From HO2-45-28 sp964574495 (GTDB lineage: Bacteria; Patescibacteriota; Minisyncoccia; HO2-45-28), in NCBI GenBank assembly GCA_964574495.1, contig CAZNNT010000013.1:1-21149 (forward strand): 21,149 nucleotides of DNA, written 5' to 3'. Shown here piece after piece: positions 1-7,621 of the stretch. The notes beneath the pieces are model-generated. The model saw only the letters and a list, made by a program, of their open reading frames with translations. It was not told where the DNA came from and did not search any database. Position numbers and translations under genes: made by a program. Positions within the stretch are counted from its first letter, which is position 1; every line of letters starts with the position of its first letter.

Positions 1-27
1 GCACTCTATCCGTTGAGCTATGGGGAC
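1..27 (-). tRNA. tRNA, 5' part only, possibly tRNA-Arg
   Basis: Read on the minus strand, the first 27 bases give a 7-nt acceptor strand (GTCCCCA), the TA linker and a D-arm with stem GCTC/GAGT and loop AACGGATA. The anticodon and the 3' half lie beyond the window edge, so the isoacceptor cannot be read. The D-loop resembles bacterial tRNA-Arg, whose A20 is an identity base, but that is only a hint. The preceding gene ends about 33 nt upstream, so the tRNA may be co-transcribed with it. Confidence 0.75.
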
Positions 28-53
28 CCTACTTCGCTAAAGCTTCGCGGGGC
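27..53. repeat. tRNA-linked hairpin, copy 1
   Basis: The minus-strand core is GCGAAGC-TTTA-GCGAAGT, flanked by CCC on one side and GGG on the other. It can fold into an outer GC stem, a symmetric GAA/GAA internal loop and a short inner stem. It abuts the 5' end of the partial tRNA. A diverged copy lies at 9170-9197 beside tRNA-Ser(GCU), in the opposite orientation. The function is unknown; tRNA processing or a dispersed palindromic element are both possible. Confidence 0.55.
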
Positions 54-59
54 AAGTTT

Positions 60-524
60 TTAAAATCCGAGGCGGCGGGCTATTATTTCCGAAAGCGACT
101 CCTGCACTTCTTCCTCTTTTAGAACCTTAATGAGAATGGCGCGAACTTCATTGGGGTCGGCGTCTTCCAGGGGCAAGATGAGGCGCGGCATAATAATTTT
201 TTTGGTTATTAATTCCAATTCTTTTTTTGCCGGCGGCTCATATCTTATCCAGAACGATTTCAGGGATTCGTAAGGATAAAATTTTTCGGCTATTTTTACT
301 CCGCCTCCGCTCACCGAATATTTGATTATGGCCGGCTTTTTCACTCCGTAAAGCGCGACAGTGAATCCGGCGAGCAGTATAAAACTAGCAAAAAGAAAAT
401 TTTTAAGCAATAAGGCAGCAACTATCAAAGCAAAAGTCAAAATGCCCAAAGCCCAAAACCATTCTTTGGATTTGGGTTGATGGTCATATTCTGGAGCGGA
501 CCACGAAACCTCGTTTTTATCCAT
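60..524 (-). CDS. Small two-helix membrane protein, unknown function
   Basis: This 154-aa protein has a polar N-terminus of about 22 residues and then a hydrophobic stretch (roughly residues 23-60) that fits two membrane helices. A soluble, charged C-terminal domain follows, probably cytoplasmic, with several Lys/Glu pairs. The opening 'SWSAPEY' followed by a tryptophan-rich pre-membrane segment is a pattern I associate with an uncharacterised Parcubacteria family. No catalytic motif is visible. The gene sits between two tRNAs on the same strand. TATAAT lies only 7 nt before the ATG and there is no Shine-Dalgarno site, so a leaderless transcript is likely if the box is used. Function is not known. 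Confidence 0.8.
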   Translation of the reverse strand: MDKNEVSWSAPEYDHQPKSKEWFWALGILTFALIVAALLLKNFLFASFILLAGFTVALYGVKKPAIIKYSVSGGGVKIAEKFYPYESLKSFWIRYEPPAKKELELITKKIIMPRLILPLEDADPNEVRAILIKVLKEEEVQESLSEIIARRLGF

Positions 525-531
525 ATATTAA

Positions 532-537
532 ATTATA
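532..537 (-). promoter_or_regulatory. -10 box 7 nt before a start codon
   Basis: TATAAT on the minus strand ends 7 nt before the ATG at 524. Transcription would start about at the start codon, giving a leaderless mRNA. No -35 box is recognisable, because that position falls inside tRNA-Ser. Confidence 0.4.
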
Positions 538-548
538 GCGAATTTCTG

Positions 549-635
549 CGGAGACGGGAGGATTCGAACCTCCGGTACCCTTTCGGATACTCCGGTTTTC
601 AAGACCGGTGCCTTCAACCGCTCAGCCACGTCTCC
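549..635 (-). tRNA. tRNA-Ser (anticodon UGA)
   Basis: On the minus strand the acceptor stem GGAGACG pairs with CGTCTCC. The anticodon loop CTTGAAA gives anticodon TGA (reads UCA). The long variable arm (TATCC/GGGTA type) is typical of class II tRNA-Ser, and the T-arm is GGAGG-TTCGAAT-CCTCC. The discriminator base is G and no CCA is encoded, so CCA must be added by a nucleotidyltransferase. It begins 4 nt after the stop codon of the upstream 93-aa gene, so the two are probably co-transcribed. Confidence 0.95.
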
Positions 636-639
636 CTAT

Positions 640-921
640 TTATTGCACAAGCAATTTTTGAAGTTCTGCGGGAAGGTTATTTTGGATGCCCCGCGTTTGG
701 TTTAATGTTCCCCACAACCCCTGATATAAATTCAAAACGTTATTGAGATAGGGCTGTATCTGCCAGAAGCCAAGGGTGATCAGGGCAATTATAACGACCC
801 ATTTTGCCGTTTTCAAGGCTCTTTGCCAAAAAATCCTCCGCTCCATTTTTTTCACTATGCCGAGAACTTTTCGCGACAGCTCCAGGTTCTCCATCAATAA
901 TTTTCGTTCGTCATCACCCAT
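640..921 (-). CDS. Small single-pass membrane protein, unknown
   Basis: This 93-aa protein has a charged N-terminal helix (about 1-33) rich in Lys, Arg, Glu and Leu, a membrane segment at about 39-60, and a polar C-terminus with Asn and Gln. I recognise no family with known function. It lies directly downstream of the ftsH-unit terminator and 4 nt upstream of tRNA-Ser(UGA). TATAAT stands 6 nt before the ATG and there is no Shine-Dalgarno site, which suggests leaderless expression from a promoter overlapping the U-tract of the preceding terminator. Confidence 0.7.
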   Translation of the reverse strand: MGDDERKLLMENLELSRKVLGIVKKMERRIFWQRALKTAKWVVIIALITLGFWQIQPYLNNVLNLYQGLWGTLNQTRGIQNNLPAELQKLLVQ

Positions 922-927
922 TATCAG

Positions 928-933
928 ATTATA
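928..933 (-). promoter_or_regulatory. -10 box 6 nt before a start codon
   Basis: TATAAT on the minus strand stands 6 nt before the ATG at 921. It lies just past the T-run of the ftsH-unit terminator. The spacing predicts a leaderless mRNA. Confidence 0.4.
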
Positions 934-936
934 AAA

Positions 937-964
937 TAAAAACCGGCCTCGAAAAAGAGGCCGG
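937..964 (-). terminator. Rho-independent terminator of the ftsH unit
   Basis: A perfect 8-bp stem (CCGGCCTC/GAGGCCGG, 943-950 with 957-964) with a 6-nt loop is followed on the minus strand by TTTTTATTTTAT. It closes the ftsH plus 56-aa protein unit, whose last stop codon is at 971-973. Confidence 0.9.
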
Positions 965-970
965 CTGATT

Positions 971-1141
971 TCAACGGATTATAAGCCATTGAAAGATTTT
1001 TTTCAGAGCGTAGCGGGCCGTTGCCAGCGCCGTTAAAACCCAATACGCGGCCAGGTACATCGCGACCCCGATTATGAAAACCAGGAAAAGAACGAAGGCG
1101 TAGATGTTTCCAAAAAATTCTCCGCGGTTCTTTTTTATCAT
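971..1141 (-). CDS. 56-aa membrane protein coupled to ftsH
   Basis: The reading frame begins MIKKNRGEFFGN and encodes one long hydrophobic helix (about residues 13-40), then a basic, amphipathic tail ending in LIIR. Its ATG (1141-1139) overlaps the ftsH stop codon as ATGA, the usual sign of translational coupling, and it ends just before the terminator at 937-964. I recognise no family. Position suggests a partner of FtsH, by analogy with small FtsH-modulating membrane peptides known in other bacteria, but this is only inference. An overlapping longer frame (924-1220) runs through the terminator and is rejected. Confidence 0.7.
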   Translation of the reverse strand: MIKKNRGEFFGNIYAFVLFLVFIIGVAMYLAAYWVLTALATARYALKKIFQWLIIR

Positions 1142-3042
1142 CGGATTGGCTCCTCGGGTCTATTTGTAATCGGGTGGGTGTTAAAAAAATCTTCAAGCCC
1201 CGAGCGGTCAACGGTTTCAACCGCCAGCAATTTATCCGCTAGCGCCCGAAGGACCGAAGAATTGTCGGATAGAATTTTTCTCGCTTTTTCCATCTGTTCT
1301 TCCAGAATGTATCTTATTTCATCATCAATGCGTCTCGCGGCGTCTTCTGAATAATTTCTGTTTTCCGCGCCGATTCCCAGGAAAACGGACTCGTTTTTTT
1401 CGCCAAAGACGCGCGGTCCAAGTTTTCCCATCGCCCAGCGGCAGACCATATTACGCGCGATGTCAGTGGCGCGTTCAAGGTCGTTTCCGGCGCCCGTGCT
1501 TATCGTTTCGTTGCCAATGCCGATTTCTTCCGCCGCGCGTCCGGCCATTAAAACCGCAAGCCGCGCTTCCAGCCGCGTTTTTGTTTCAATTGAGCGGTCT
1601 TCTTTGGGCAGCTGCCAAGTTAAGCCGGCGGCCAGTCCCCTGGGGACAATAGAAACCTTATGCGGCGGGTCAGCATTTGGAAGAGCTCTGGCGACAACGG
1701 CATGGCCGGCTTCATGAAAGGCGATTGTCATTCGTTCTTCCGCGCTTACGCGAGCCGTTTTGCGTTCGGGACCAACCAGCACTTTTTCCTTGGCCGCTTC
1801 TAAATCCTGTTCTTCAATGTTTTCCTTCTCGTCTCTTGCCGCTTTAAGCGCGGCTTCGTTGATTAAATTAGCCAGATCGGCGCCGGAGAATCCAATGGTG
1901 CCCTGCGCGATATTTTTAAGGTTAACGCTCGGCGCCAAAAGAACCCTGCGGGCATGAACTTTAAGAATCGCGAGCCGGCCTTCAAGGTCGGGCATCGGCA
2001 CGACAACTCTGCGGTCAAATCTTCCCGGCCGCAGGAGCGCGTGGTCTAAAACATCCGGCCGGTTTGTCGCGGCCATCACAATAACGCCTTGGTTTGTTTC
2101 AAATCCATCCATTTCGGAAAGAAGCTGATTTAGCGTCTGGCCGTGTTCATCGTGGCCCATGATAGCGGCCCCGCGACTCCGGCCAACCGAGTCAATCTCG
2201 TCAATAAAAATAATGCAGGGCGCGAATTTTTTGGCTTTTTCAAAAAGATCGCGCATGCGGCTTGCGCCGACTCCGACAAACATTTCCATGAAATCAGACC
2301 CGCCCATGCTGAGAAAAGGAACACCGGCTTCACCGGCAACCGCTCGCGCAAGTAGAGTTTTTCCCGTGCCCGGCTGTCCCATTAGCAAAACGCCTTTTGG
2401 TATTTTGCCTCCAAGACGGCTGAAATATTGCGGTTTTTTCAGGAAATCAACTATTTCGCTAAGTTCTTCTTTTGCCTCGTCAATGCCCGCGACATCCGCG
2501 AAAGTCACCGGATTTTCCGCGTTAGGGCCGGAAAGTCGCGGCCGACTTCGCAGGAAAGAAAAAAAGCCCCCTCCGCCTCCGGAGTTTAACGCGCCTCCTT
2601 TCATAGAACGGAAAACCCATAACCAAAAGAAGATTACCGCAATCCAGTAAATCCATCCTGACCATCCGCCGCTTGCCGCCTCAACATTGTAAGTAACGGC
2701 TTTTTCGTCAAGCAGCCGTATAAACTCCTGATAGGACGCGCGCGGCACAACTGATGAAAAAATTCGTGCCGGCGGCGGCTGACCCGCGCGTTCATTATTT
2801 TTATCCTCATCAACATAAATTCCGGTTACTTCAATAGACGGTCCCTCGGTAATTAATATGTTTTTAAAGATGTCCGGCTTTTCTTTGACGGCTCTCACAA
2901 GCTGCGAGTAGGGTATTACTATATTTGATGACGATCCGAAATATCTGAGGATTAGCAGAATCGCGATAACCGCGACGACTACAATCAACGCGGACCGAAA
3001 ATTAAATTTATATTTGTCAGTGTCGTCGGTTTCTTCCGGCAT
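1138..3042 (-). CDS. ftsH: ATP-dependent zinc metalloprotease FtsH
   Basis: This is a membrane-bound AAA+ protease that unfolds and degrades membrane and short-lived soluble proteins as a hexamer. The 634 residues are full length for the family. Helix 1 is at about 17-33, an extracytoplasmic domain follows to about 125, and helix 2 is at about 129-145. The AAA domain has Walker A GQPGTGKT (222-229), pore loop MFVGVGA (254-260), Walker B IIFIDEID (277-284) and the second region of homology with the arginine-finger region (about 323-344). The protease domain has HEAGH (443-447) and a third zinc ligand, probably D521. Usually conserved 'DEREQTLNQ' reads DEHGQTLNQ here. GGAGGG lies about 9 nt before the ATG, one of the better ribosome sites in this window. 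A 56-aa membrane protein is translationally coupled downstream. Confidence 0.98.
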   Translation of the reverse strand: MPEETDDTDKYKFNFRSALIVVVAVIAILLILRYFGSSSNIVIPYSQLVRAVKEKPDIFKNILITEGPSIEVTGIYVDEDKNNERAGQPPPARIFSSVVPRASYQEFIRLLDEKAVTYNVEAASGGWSGWIYWIAVIFFWLWVFRSMKGGALNSGGGGGFFSFLRSRPRLSGPNAENPVTFADVAGIDEAKEELSEIVDFLKKPQYFSRLGGKIPKGVLLMGQPGTGKTLLARAVAGEAGVPFLSMGGSDFMEMFVGVGASRMRDLFEKAKKFAPCIIFIDEIDSVGRSRGAAIMGHDEHGQTLNQLLSEMDGFETNQGVIVMAATNRPDVLDHALLRPGRFDRRVVVPMPDLEGRLAILKVHARRVLLAPSVNLKNIAQGTIGFSGADLANLINEAALKAARDEKENIEEQDLEAAKEKVLVGPERKTARVSAEERMTIAFHEAGHAVVARALPNADPPHKVSIVPRGLAAGLTWQLPKEDRSIETKTRLEARLAVLMAGRAAEEIGIGNETISTGAGNDLERATDIARNMVCRWAMGKLGPRVFGEKNESVFLGIGAENRNYSEDAARRIDDEIRYILEEQMEKARKILSDNSSVLRALADKLLAVETVDRSGLEDFFNTHPITNRPEEPIR

Positions 3043-3085
3043 GCGAGCAATCCCTCCGTCTGCAAAAGCCGATTCTACGCATAAA

Positions 3086-3112
3086 ACTATAACAAAAACC
3101 CGACTTTGTAAA
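3086..3112 (-). promoter_or_regulatory. Possible ftsH promoter
   Basis: On the minus strand, TTTACA (3112-3107) and TATAGT (3091-3086) are separated by 15 nt, a short spacer. Transcription would start near 3079 and give a leader of about 37 nt with the GGAGGG site. It lies in the gap between the histidine kinase stop and ftsH, and no terminator is evident there. Confidence 0.35.
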
Positions 3113-3134
3113 GATGTTTGGCGGAAGCGCCGCG

Positions 3135-4958
3135 CTAGCGCTTTTTTATGGGCAGAGTTAGATTCACGGTCGTGCCCAAACCTTCTTTGCTTTCCAGCCA
3201 GATTTTACCGCCGTGGCGCTCAATAATGCTTCGGGCAATAAAAAGCCCAAGACCCGAACCCTCGGTTTGAAGGAGAATAGCATTTTTTCCTCTGGAAAAT
3301 TTGTTAAAAATACGCCCAAAATCATCTTTTGAAATACCTATTCCCGTATCCTTTATTTTAATATCCGCGACGCCGTTTTCCCGGGAAATATAAATGTCCA
3401 CTTTGCCGTTTTCGCGGTTATACTGAACCGAGTTATCAATGAGGTTTGAAAAAGCGAGACCGATTTTTTTGCGGTCAACCGTTAACTGCGGAAATTTTTC
3501 TTTTGGCTCATGCACCGTTAATATGACGCCGCGTTTTTTGGCGAGAGCCGCGAATTTTTCCGCCACCTCTTTTATTATTTTGACTAAATCCTCTTTTTGA
3601 AAGATAAAGCCAAATTGTCCTTCTTCTATGCGCGAAACGTCCAGCAAATCATCAACGAGATTAATCATATGGTCGTTGGTCTGATTGGTCCGACTAACCA
3701 ATTCTTTTTGCTCCGGCTGAAGTTGTCCGGCGTCTCCGTCAAGAAGCGCGCGAAAAGCCCATTTTATCGTTGATAGCGGAGTGCGAAGCTGATGGGCCGC
3801 GATAGTAACGAAGTCCGACTTTTCTCGGCTTAAAAGATGTTCGTGTTCGCGAACCTCCTTTATGCGAACGCGCATCCGATTAAACTCGTCGGCCAAGTCC
3901 TCCAATTCGTCGTTAGTTTTTACCTGAATGGCGTAATCCAGATTATCCAGCCCGATTTGCTCGGCTCCTTTCTGAAGTTCTTCTATGGGCTTAATCACAC
4001 GGCGGGCAAGAAGAACCGCAGCGCCAATTGCCACAACCAATATGCCGGCAAGAATAATCAAAGAGAAAAAAGTAATTTCCCTGACCGCGGCCAAGGCGAT
4101 GGCGGCCGGCAATTCGGCAACGACAAACCAGCGGGTTTTCTCCGCGCTTCCGGAGGCGCCCTCAAAAGGAATAACAATTCTGGCGCCGGACCCCAAGACC
4201 TCTTCTTGAATTTCGTTTTCATAAATATCCGCGAATAACGGTTCGTTGTCATCCTTTATCAAAGATTTTACCACTGGAATCGCGGAAAAATTTTTTTCGG
4301 AAAGTACTTGCGAAATGTCGGGGTGGGCTACGACAATTCCGTTTTTATCCACGATATAAGCCCGGCCCTCCTCTTTAGCCACGGAAAGATCTTTTACCAC
4401 CGCCTGCATAATTCTGGAGTCAATTTGAGCGAAAACCGAACCGAAAAAATTCCCGCGAGAATCAAAAATCGCCCGGCCTATCAGAAAAAAGGGCCTGTTT
4501 TTTTCCCAGAAAATATCGCTGATAAACCGACCCTCGTTCTTAGTCGCTATAAATTCTTCGTTTGCAGACCTGTTAATAAAGTCCTCCGGGACTACGGTTA
4601 CGAATTTGCTGACGCGGGCGGTTTCCATGCCATTTTGGTTGACAATTGACACTTCCACGAAACTATCATTGGTAAATAGGGTCCTTTCAATGAAAGTTTT
4701 CTGAAGATCGGGCTGTTCAAGGAGCGAAGGAAAAATGCTTTCCATGGCGGCCAGTTGCCCGAATTGATGGCTGATAAATTCGGAAATTTCAAGACTCGCG
4801 AGAGCGGCGACATGTTCCGCGTGCCGCACGGCATTCCTTTTTTGGATGTCCTGCAATTTGACCGTAGCTACGGTCATGGCAAAAAAGAAGGGCAGGGAAG
4901 CTATGCCGATTAAAACCAGAATAAACTTTAGGCGCAATCTTTTTCTTAAAAATGGCAC
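3135..4958 (-). CDS. Membrane sensor histidine kinase
   Basis: The 607-aa protein has helix 1 at about 12-33, a large extracytoplasmic region of about 260 residues of the dCache/PAS-like type ('AYIVDKNGIVVAHP' around 200-213), helix 2 at about 295-317, and HAMP to about 370. HisKA carries the H-box AAHQLRTP with H389 as phosphoacceptor. The ATPase domain has the N-box around N505/N509, G1 DTGIG (537-541) and G2 GSGLGL (567-572), so all catalytic boxes are present. It is the last gene of a unit with two binding-protein paralogs, 22 nt after the nearer one. No response regulator is adjacent; the only receiver protein in the window is at 14365-14748. The ligand may be presented by the binding proteins (inference). 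Confidence 0.93.
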   Translation of the reverse strand: MPFLRKRLRLKFILVLIGIASLPFFFAMTVATVKLQDIQKRNAVRHAEHVAALASLEISEFISHQFGQLAAMESIFPSLLEQPDLQKTFIERTLFTNDSFVEVSIVNQNGMETARVSKFVTVVPEDFINRSANEEFIATKNEGRFISDIFWEKNRPFFLIGRAIFDSRGNFFGSVFAQIDSRIMQAVVKDLSVAKEEGRAYIVDKNGIVVAHPDISQVLSEKNFSAIPVVKSLIKDDNEPLFADIYENEIQEEVLGSGARIVIPFEGASGSAEKTRWFVVAELPAAIALAAVREITFFSLIILAGILVVAIGAAVLLARRVIKPIEELQKGAEQIGLDNLDYAIQVKTNDELEDLADEFNRMRVRIKEVREHEHLLSREKSDFVTIAAHQLRTPLSTIKWAFRALLDGDAGQLQPEQKELVSRTNQTNDHMINLVDDLLDVSRIEEGQFGFIFQKEDLVKIIKEVAEKFAALAKKRGVILTVHEPKEKFPQLTVDRKKIGLAFSNLIDNSVQYNRENGKVDIYISRENGVADIKIKDTGIGISKDDFGRIFNKFSRGKNAILLQTEGSGLGLFIARSIIERHGGKIWLESKEGLGTTVNLTLPIKKR

Positions 4959-4980
4959 AGAGTTGTTTTTTTTATCCGCT

Positions 4981-6030
4981 TTATTTGCCTATTTTTTCAT
5001 CGGCTATGGAAAGCATTGATTCCGGAAATGTCAGGCCGTCTTTATCGGCGCGGCCAATATGCAAAATTAGGGAATTTTTTTGGGTGAATTCTATGGGTAT
5101 ATCGGTTGGTTTTTCGCCCTTGAATATTTTGTCTACCAGTCGGGCCATTTGTTTTCCGGCCGTAAAATAATCGCTTGAATAAGCAAAATGGCCGCCGGTC
5201 GGCAAATCTTCAATTGGAGCGACGTGAGGCACCCCCAAACGATTCGCCAATTCGGCTTCACTTGTTTCCTGCGCGTCAAAAAAATGTCCGGGAATATGGT
5301 ATAGAGCGTCAATATCTCCGGCTTTAATTTTTCCGGCAATCTGACGCCAGGCAGATTCAGCGCCCGGGGGAGCGGTAGTTGTTTTATACTCCACCAATTG
5401 AAATCCTAATTTTGGCGCCAGCGCTTTCAACTGGGCGTACATTTCTTCCCCGACATTGGGAATCATAAACCCATTGCTGAAAACTCCTATTTTTTTGCCG
5501 GCCGGATTTATTTTTTTTATAAATTCCAACTGTTTTCCTATGACGTCCGTAAGTTGTGAAGCAATACCCGTTAAATTATTCCCCGAGGATTGGAATGATT
5601 GAACGATGCCGTAGGATACCGGGTCGTGGAATTGAGCGAGAAATACGACCGGAATGCCGCTTTTCAGCTCCTGCATAACGGGCCGAATGTCTTTAGCCGT
5701 AATTTCAGACGGAATAAATAATAAATCCACGCCTTCGGCAATCATTTTCCGGACCGCCGCTTGGGCGTCAGCTTGAGCCGTAGGCCCCAAAGTGAATAAC
5801 TCTTCTTTATAACTAATCCGTTTATAACCCAAATCTTTTAATCCTCGTTTGACGCCTTCCACCGTTTGAAGCTGTTGCCTGATGAGAATGGAGCCGATTG
5901 TTTTTGGTTCTTTGAGTACTGCCGATTCGGCCGGACCGGAAATACGTATGTCCCTGAATATTCTGAAGAAGCCGAAGCCGACGGCTACAGCAATAATTAC
6001 AATGAATAGAATTATTGTTTTTTTAGACAT
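4981..6030 (-). CDS. ABC_sub_bind-type binding protein, copy 1
   Basis: The 349-aa protein fits the TrpX/ABC_sub_bind type of periplasmic-binding-protein fold. An N-terminal helix (about 4-23) without a lipobox cysteine suggests a membrane anchor rather than a lipoprotein. After it come the start of lobe 1 (KTIGSILIRQQLQTVEG) and lobe 2 motifs such as EYKTTTAPPGAESAW and EDLPTGGHF. Its neighbour at 6034-7086 is a paralog of almost equal length, most alike in the C-terminal half. No ABC permease or ATPase is in the window; the next gene is a histidine kinase. A sensing role is therefore at least as likely as transport. It starts 3 nt after the stop of copy 2. Confidence 0.88.
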   Translation of the reverse strand: MSKKTIILFIVIIAVAVGFGFFRIFRDIRISGPAESAVLKEPKTIGSILIRQQLQTVEGVKRGLKDLGYKRISYKEELFTLGPTAQADAQAAVRKMIAEGVDLLFIPSEITAKDIRPVMQELKSGIPVVFLAQFHDPVSYGIVQSFQSSGNNLTGIASQLTDVIGKQLEFIKKINPAGKKIGVFSNGFMIPNVGEEMYAQLKALAPKLGFQLVEYKTTTAPPGAESAWRQIAGKIKAGDIDALYHIPGHFFDAQETSEAELANRLGVPHVAPIEDLPTGGHFAYSSDYFTAGKQMARLVDKIFKGEKPTDIPIEFTQKNSLILHIGRADKDGLTFPESMLSIADEKIGK

Positions 6031-6033
6031 GTA

Positions 6034-7086
6034 TTACTTTTCTATTTTAACATTCGCTATTCGCGCCATTGAATCCGGGAACACGATTCCGTCATCAATC
6101 GCCCGTTTTGTATAGAGCACCAGAATATTTTTCTCCTCAAAATCAATCGGGATATCCGAGGGCTTTGCGCCGCCGAATATTTTATCGGCTATCCTGGATG
6201 CCTGCTCGCCCGAAGCGGTAAGATCTCCGGCGTAACCGAAATGACCTCCGGTTGGCAAGTCCTCCAAAGGAGCCACCATCGGAATTCTTAATCTGGAGGC
6301 CAGTTCGGTTTCCGCGGTCTCCTGCGCCTCAAAAAAATGACCGGCTATATGATATATGGCGTCAATATCTCCGGCTTTAATTTTACCGGCAGTTTGATAC
6401 CAGGCAGATTCCGCGCCCGGGGGAGCGGTAGTTGTTTTATATTCCACAATATCAAAGCCCTGTTTTTTGCCCTGGTTTTTTACTTCCTCCAAAAACTTAT
6501 CTCCAACGTCCGGAACCACAAAACCGCTCCCGAAAACGCCGATTTTTTTAATGGCCGGATTTATCGCTCTTAAAAATTCCAGATGTTTTTGCACTACCTC
6601 AACCAAATTTATTGAAATTCCGGTCGCGTTATTGCCGGAAGATTTAAAAGATTTTATAACGCCGTACGCCACCGGGTCATGGAATCTGGATGAAAATACT
6701 ATCGGGATATCGCTTCCGGTCTCTTTCTCTATTTCCAATGCCGCCAGGGCTATATTTTCTTGAGTCGCGAATATCAAATCAACTTTATCCCGAATCAATT
6801 CTCTGGCGGAGTTTTCTATGTCAAGCGGCAAAGTCGGAGAAGAAGTAAAAACCCCTTTGTCCTCAAAAGAAACATTCGCGTATCCCATATTCTTAAAGCC
6901 CTCTTTAAAACCCTGAACGGCTTCTATGTGCTGTCTTGGAAAAATTATCCCTATTCTTTTCGGTTCTTTTAAGTGGGACCTATCGGGGGCAAAAAATGGA
7001 AAGCCCCTTAATATCTGATAAAGGCCGAAGGCCACCGCCGCGATGATAATCGCCAGAATCAGGATGTTTAATGGTTTTTTAAACAT
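6034..7086 (-). CDS. ABC_sub_bind-type binding protein, copy 2
   Basis: This 350-aa paralog of the next gene is first in the three-gene unit. It has an N-terminal membrane helix (about 6-24) without a lipobox, then the two-lobed binding-protein fold with PKRIGIIFPRQHIEAVQGF in lobe 1. EYKTTTAPPGAESAW and EDLPTGGHF in lobe 2 match the sister protein. The N-terminal half differs more, suggesting a different ligand or division of labour. Upstream A+T-rich sequence (7087-7140) has plausible -10 elements (TATAAA, TATAGT) but no convincing -35, and there is no clear Shine-Dalgarno site. As with copy 1, no transporter partner is visible. Confidence 0.88.
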   Translation of the reverse strand: MFKKPLNILILAIIIAAVAFGLYQILRGFPFFAPDRSHLKEPKRIGIIFPRQHIEAVQGFKEGFKNMGYANVSFEDKGVFTSSPTLPLDIENSARELIRDKVDLIFATQENIALAALEIEKETGSDIPIVFSSRFHDPVAYGVIKSFKSSGNNATGISINLVEVVQKHLEFLRAINPAIKKIGVFGSGFVVPDVGDKFLEEVKNQGKKQGFDIVEYKTTTAPPGAESAWYQTAGKIKAGDIDAIYHIAGHFFEAQETAETELASRLRIPMVAPLEDLPTGGHFGYAGDLTASGEQASRIADKIFGGAKPSDIPIDFEEKNILVLYTKRAIDDGIVFPDSMARIANVKIEK

Positions 7087-7173
7087 AAATTTTATTTAAA
7101 GTGTTAATCGACTATATTTTAAGTTTATAATCAAAAAAAACAGGTGGCAAATCTCGGCTATCCAAAAATAATA

Positions 7174-7206
7174 GAAAAAAGCCGGACGCTTACGCGTCTC
7201 GGCTTT
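7174..7206 (-). terminator. Rho-independent terminator
   Basis: On the minus strand, AGCCG-A-GACGC pairs with GCGTC-CGGCT across a GTAA tetraloop with one bulged A, followed by TTTTTT. It lies 10 nt past the stop of the 134-aa secreted protein gene and separates that unit from the binding-protein unit. Confidence 0.85.
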
Positions 7207-7216
7207 GAACCCACGA

Positions 7217-7621
7217 TTATTTGTTGAGCAATTCTTCAATCAGTTTTTTTTCCTCCAGAGTTCTTTGGACCTCGCGTTTCTGTTCGTCCGCCATCTCAAT
7301 AAATCTTAGTTTTGGAAAAAACAGAATTGTATCATTAGGGCACGATGAGCCCTCAACATCCCCATTGATTGTATAGCGAACCAATACGCGGTCCCGGTTT
7401 TCGGCAATGATGGTGATTTTGCCGCCGGTTTTAAGATGGCACATGTCCCCGTAGGCAAATTCGTCGGGCCCGTTTTTTATCGGTTTTAGATTTTTTACGA
7501 TTACCAGTTCCGGCGAGGTGATTTTTATAGTATCACCCCTTTTTATTTCAGACGCAGTGTCGGAGGTGGGGAGTAGGGCGAAAGCGATAATTGCCAATAT
7601 CAGCCAGACCTCTTTTTTCAT
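7217..7621 (-). CDS. Secreted or anchored small protein, unknown
   Basis: The 134-aa protein starts with a signal-type segment (MKKEVWLILAIIAFALLP) that could be cleaved near the TASE region or stay as an anchor. The middle (about 27-110) is predicted from its pattern to be beta-rich, perhaps SH3-like, with cysteines near positions 61 and 94 that could form a disulfide. It ends in a charged helix rich in Glu and Lys. I do not recognise the family. Its ATG overlaps the stop of the upstream 166-aa gene as ATGA, so the two are translationally coupled, and a terminator follows. Confidence 0.75.
   Translation of the reverse strand: MKKEVWLILAIIAFALLPTSDTASEIKRGDTIKITSPELVIVKNLKPIKNGPDEFAYGDMCHLKTGGKITIIAENRDRVLVRYTINGDVEGSSCPNDTILFFPKLRFIEMADEQKREVQRTLEEKKLIEELLNK

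Noticed and set aside
477..746. 89-aa plus-strand frame
   Set aside because: Its 'REDSNLRYP' part is the complement of tRNA-Ser(UGA) read as protein, and the rest is antisense to the two small membrane-protein genes.
924..1220. 98-aa minus-strand frame overlapping the end of ftsH
   Set aside because: It runs through the terminator stem at 943-964 and has no membrane or domain pattern. The 56-aa frame at 971-1141, which overlaps the ftsH stop as ATGA, explains the space better.
3120..3145. Possible terminator at the end of the histidine kinase gene
   Set aside because: AAGCGC and GCGCTT can pair around the stop codon, but no T-run follows on the minus strand, so read-through into ftsH cannot be excluded.
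3837..4238. 133-aa plus-strand frame inside the kinase gene
   Set aside because: It is fully antisense to a well-supported histidine kinase and shows no independent domain or start signals.
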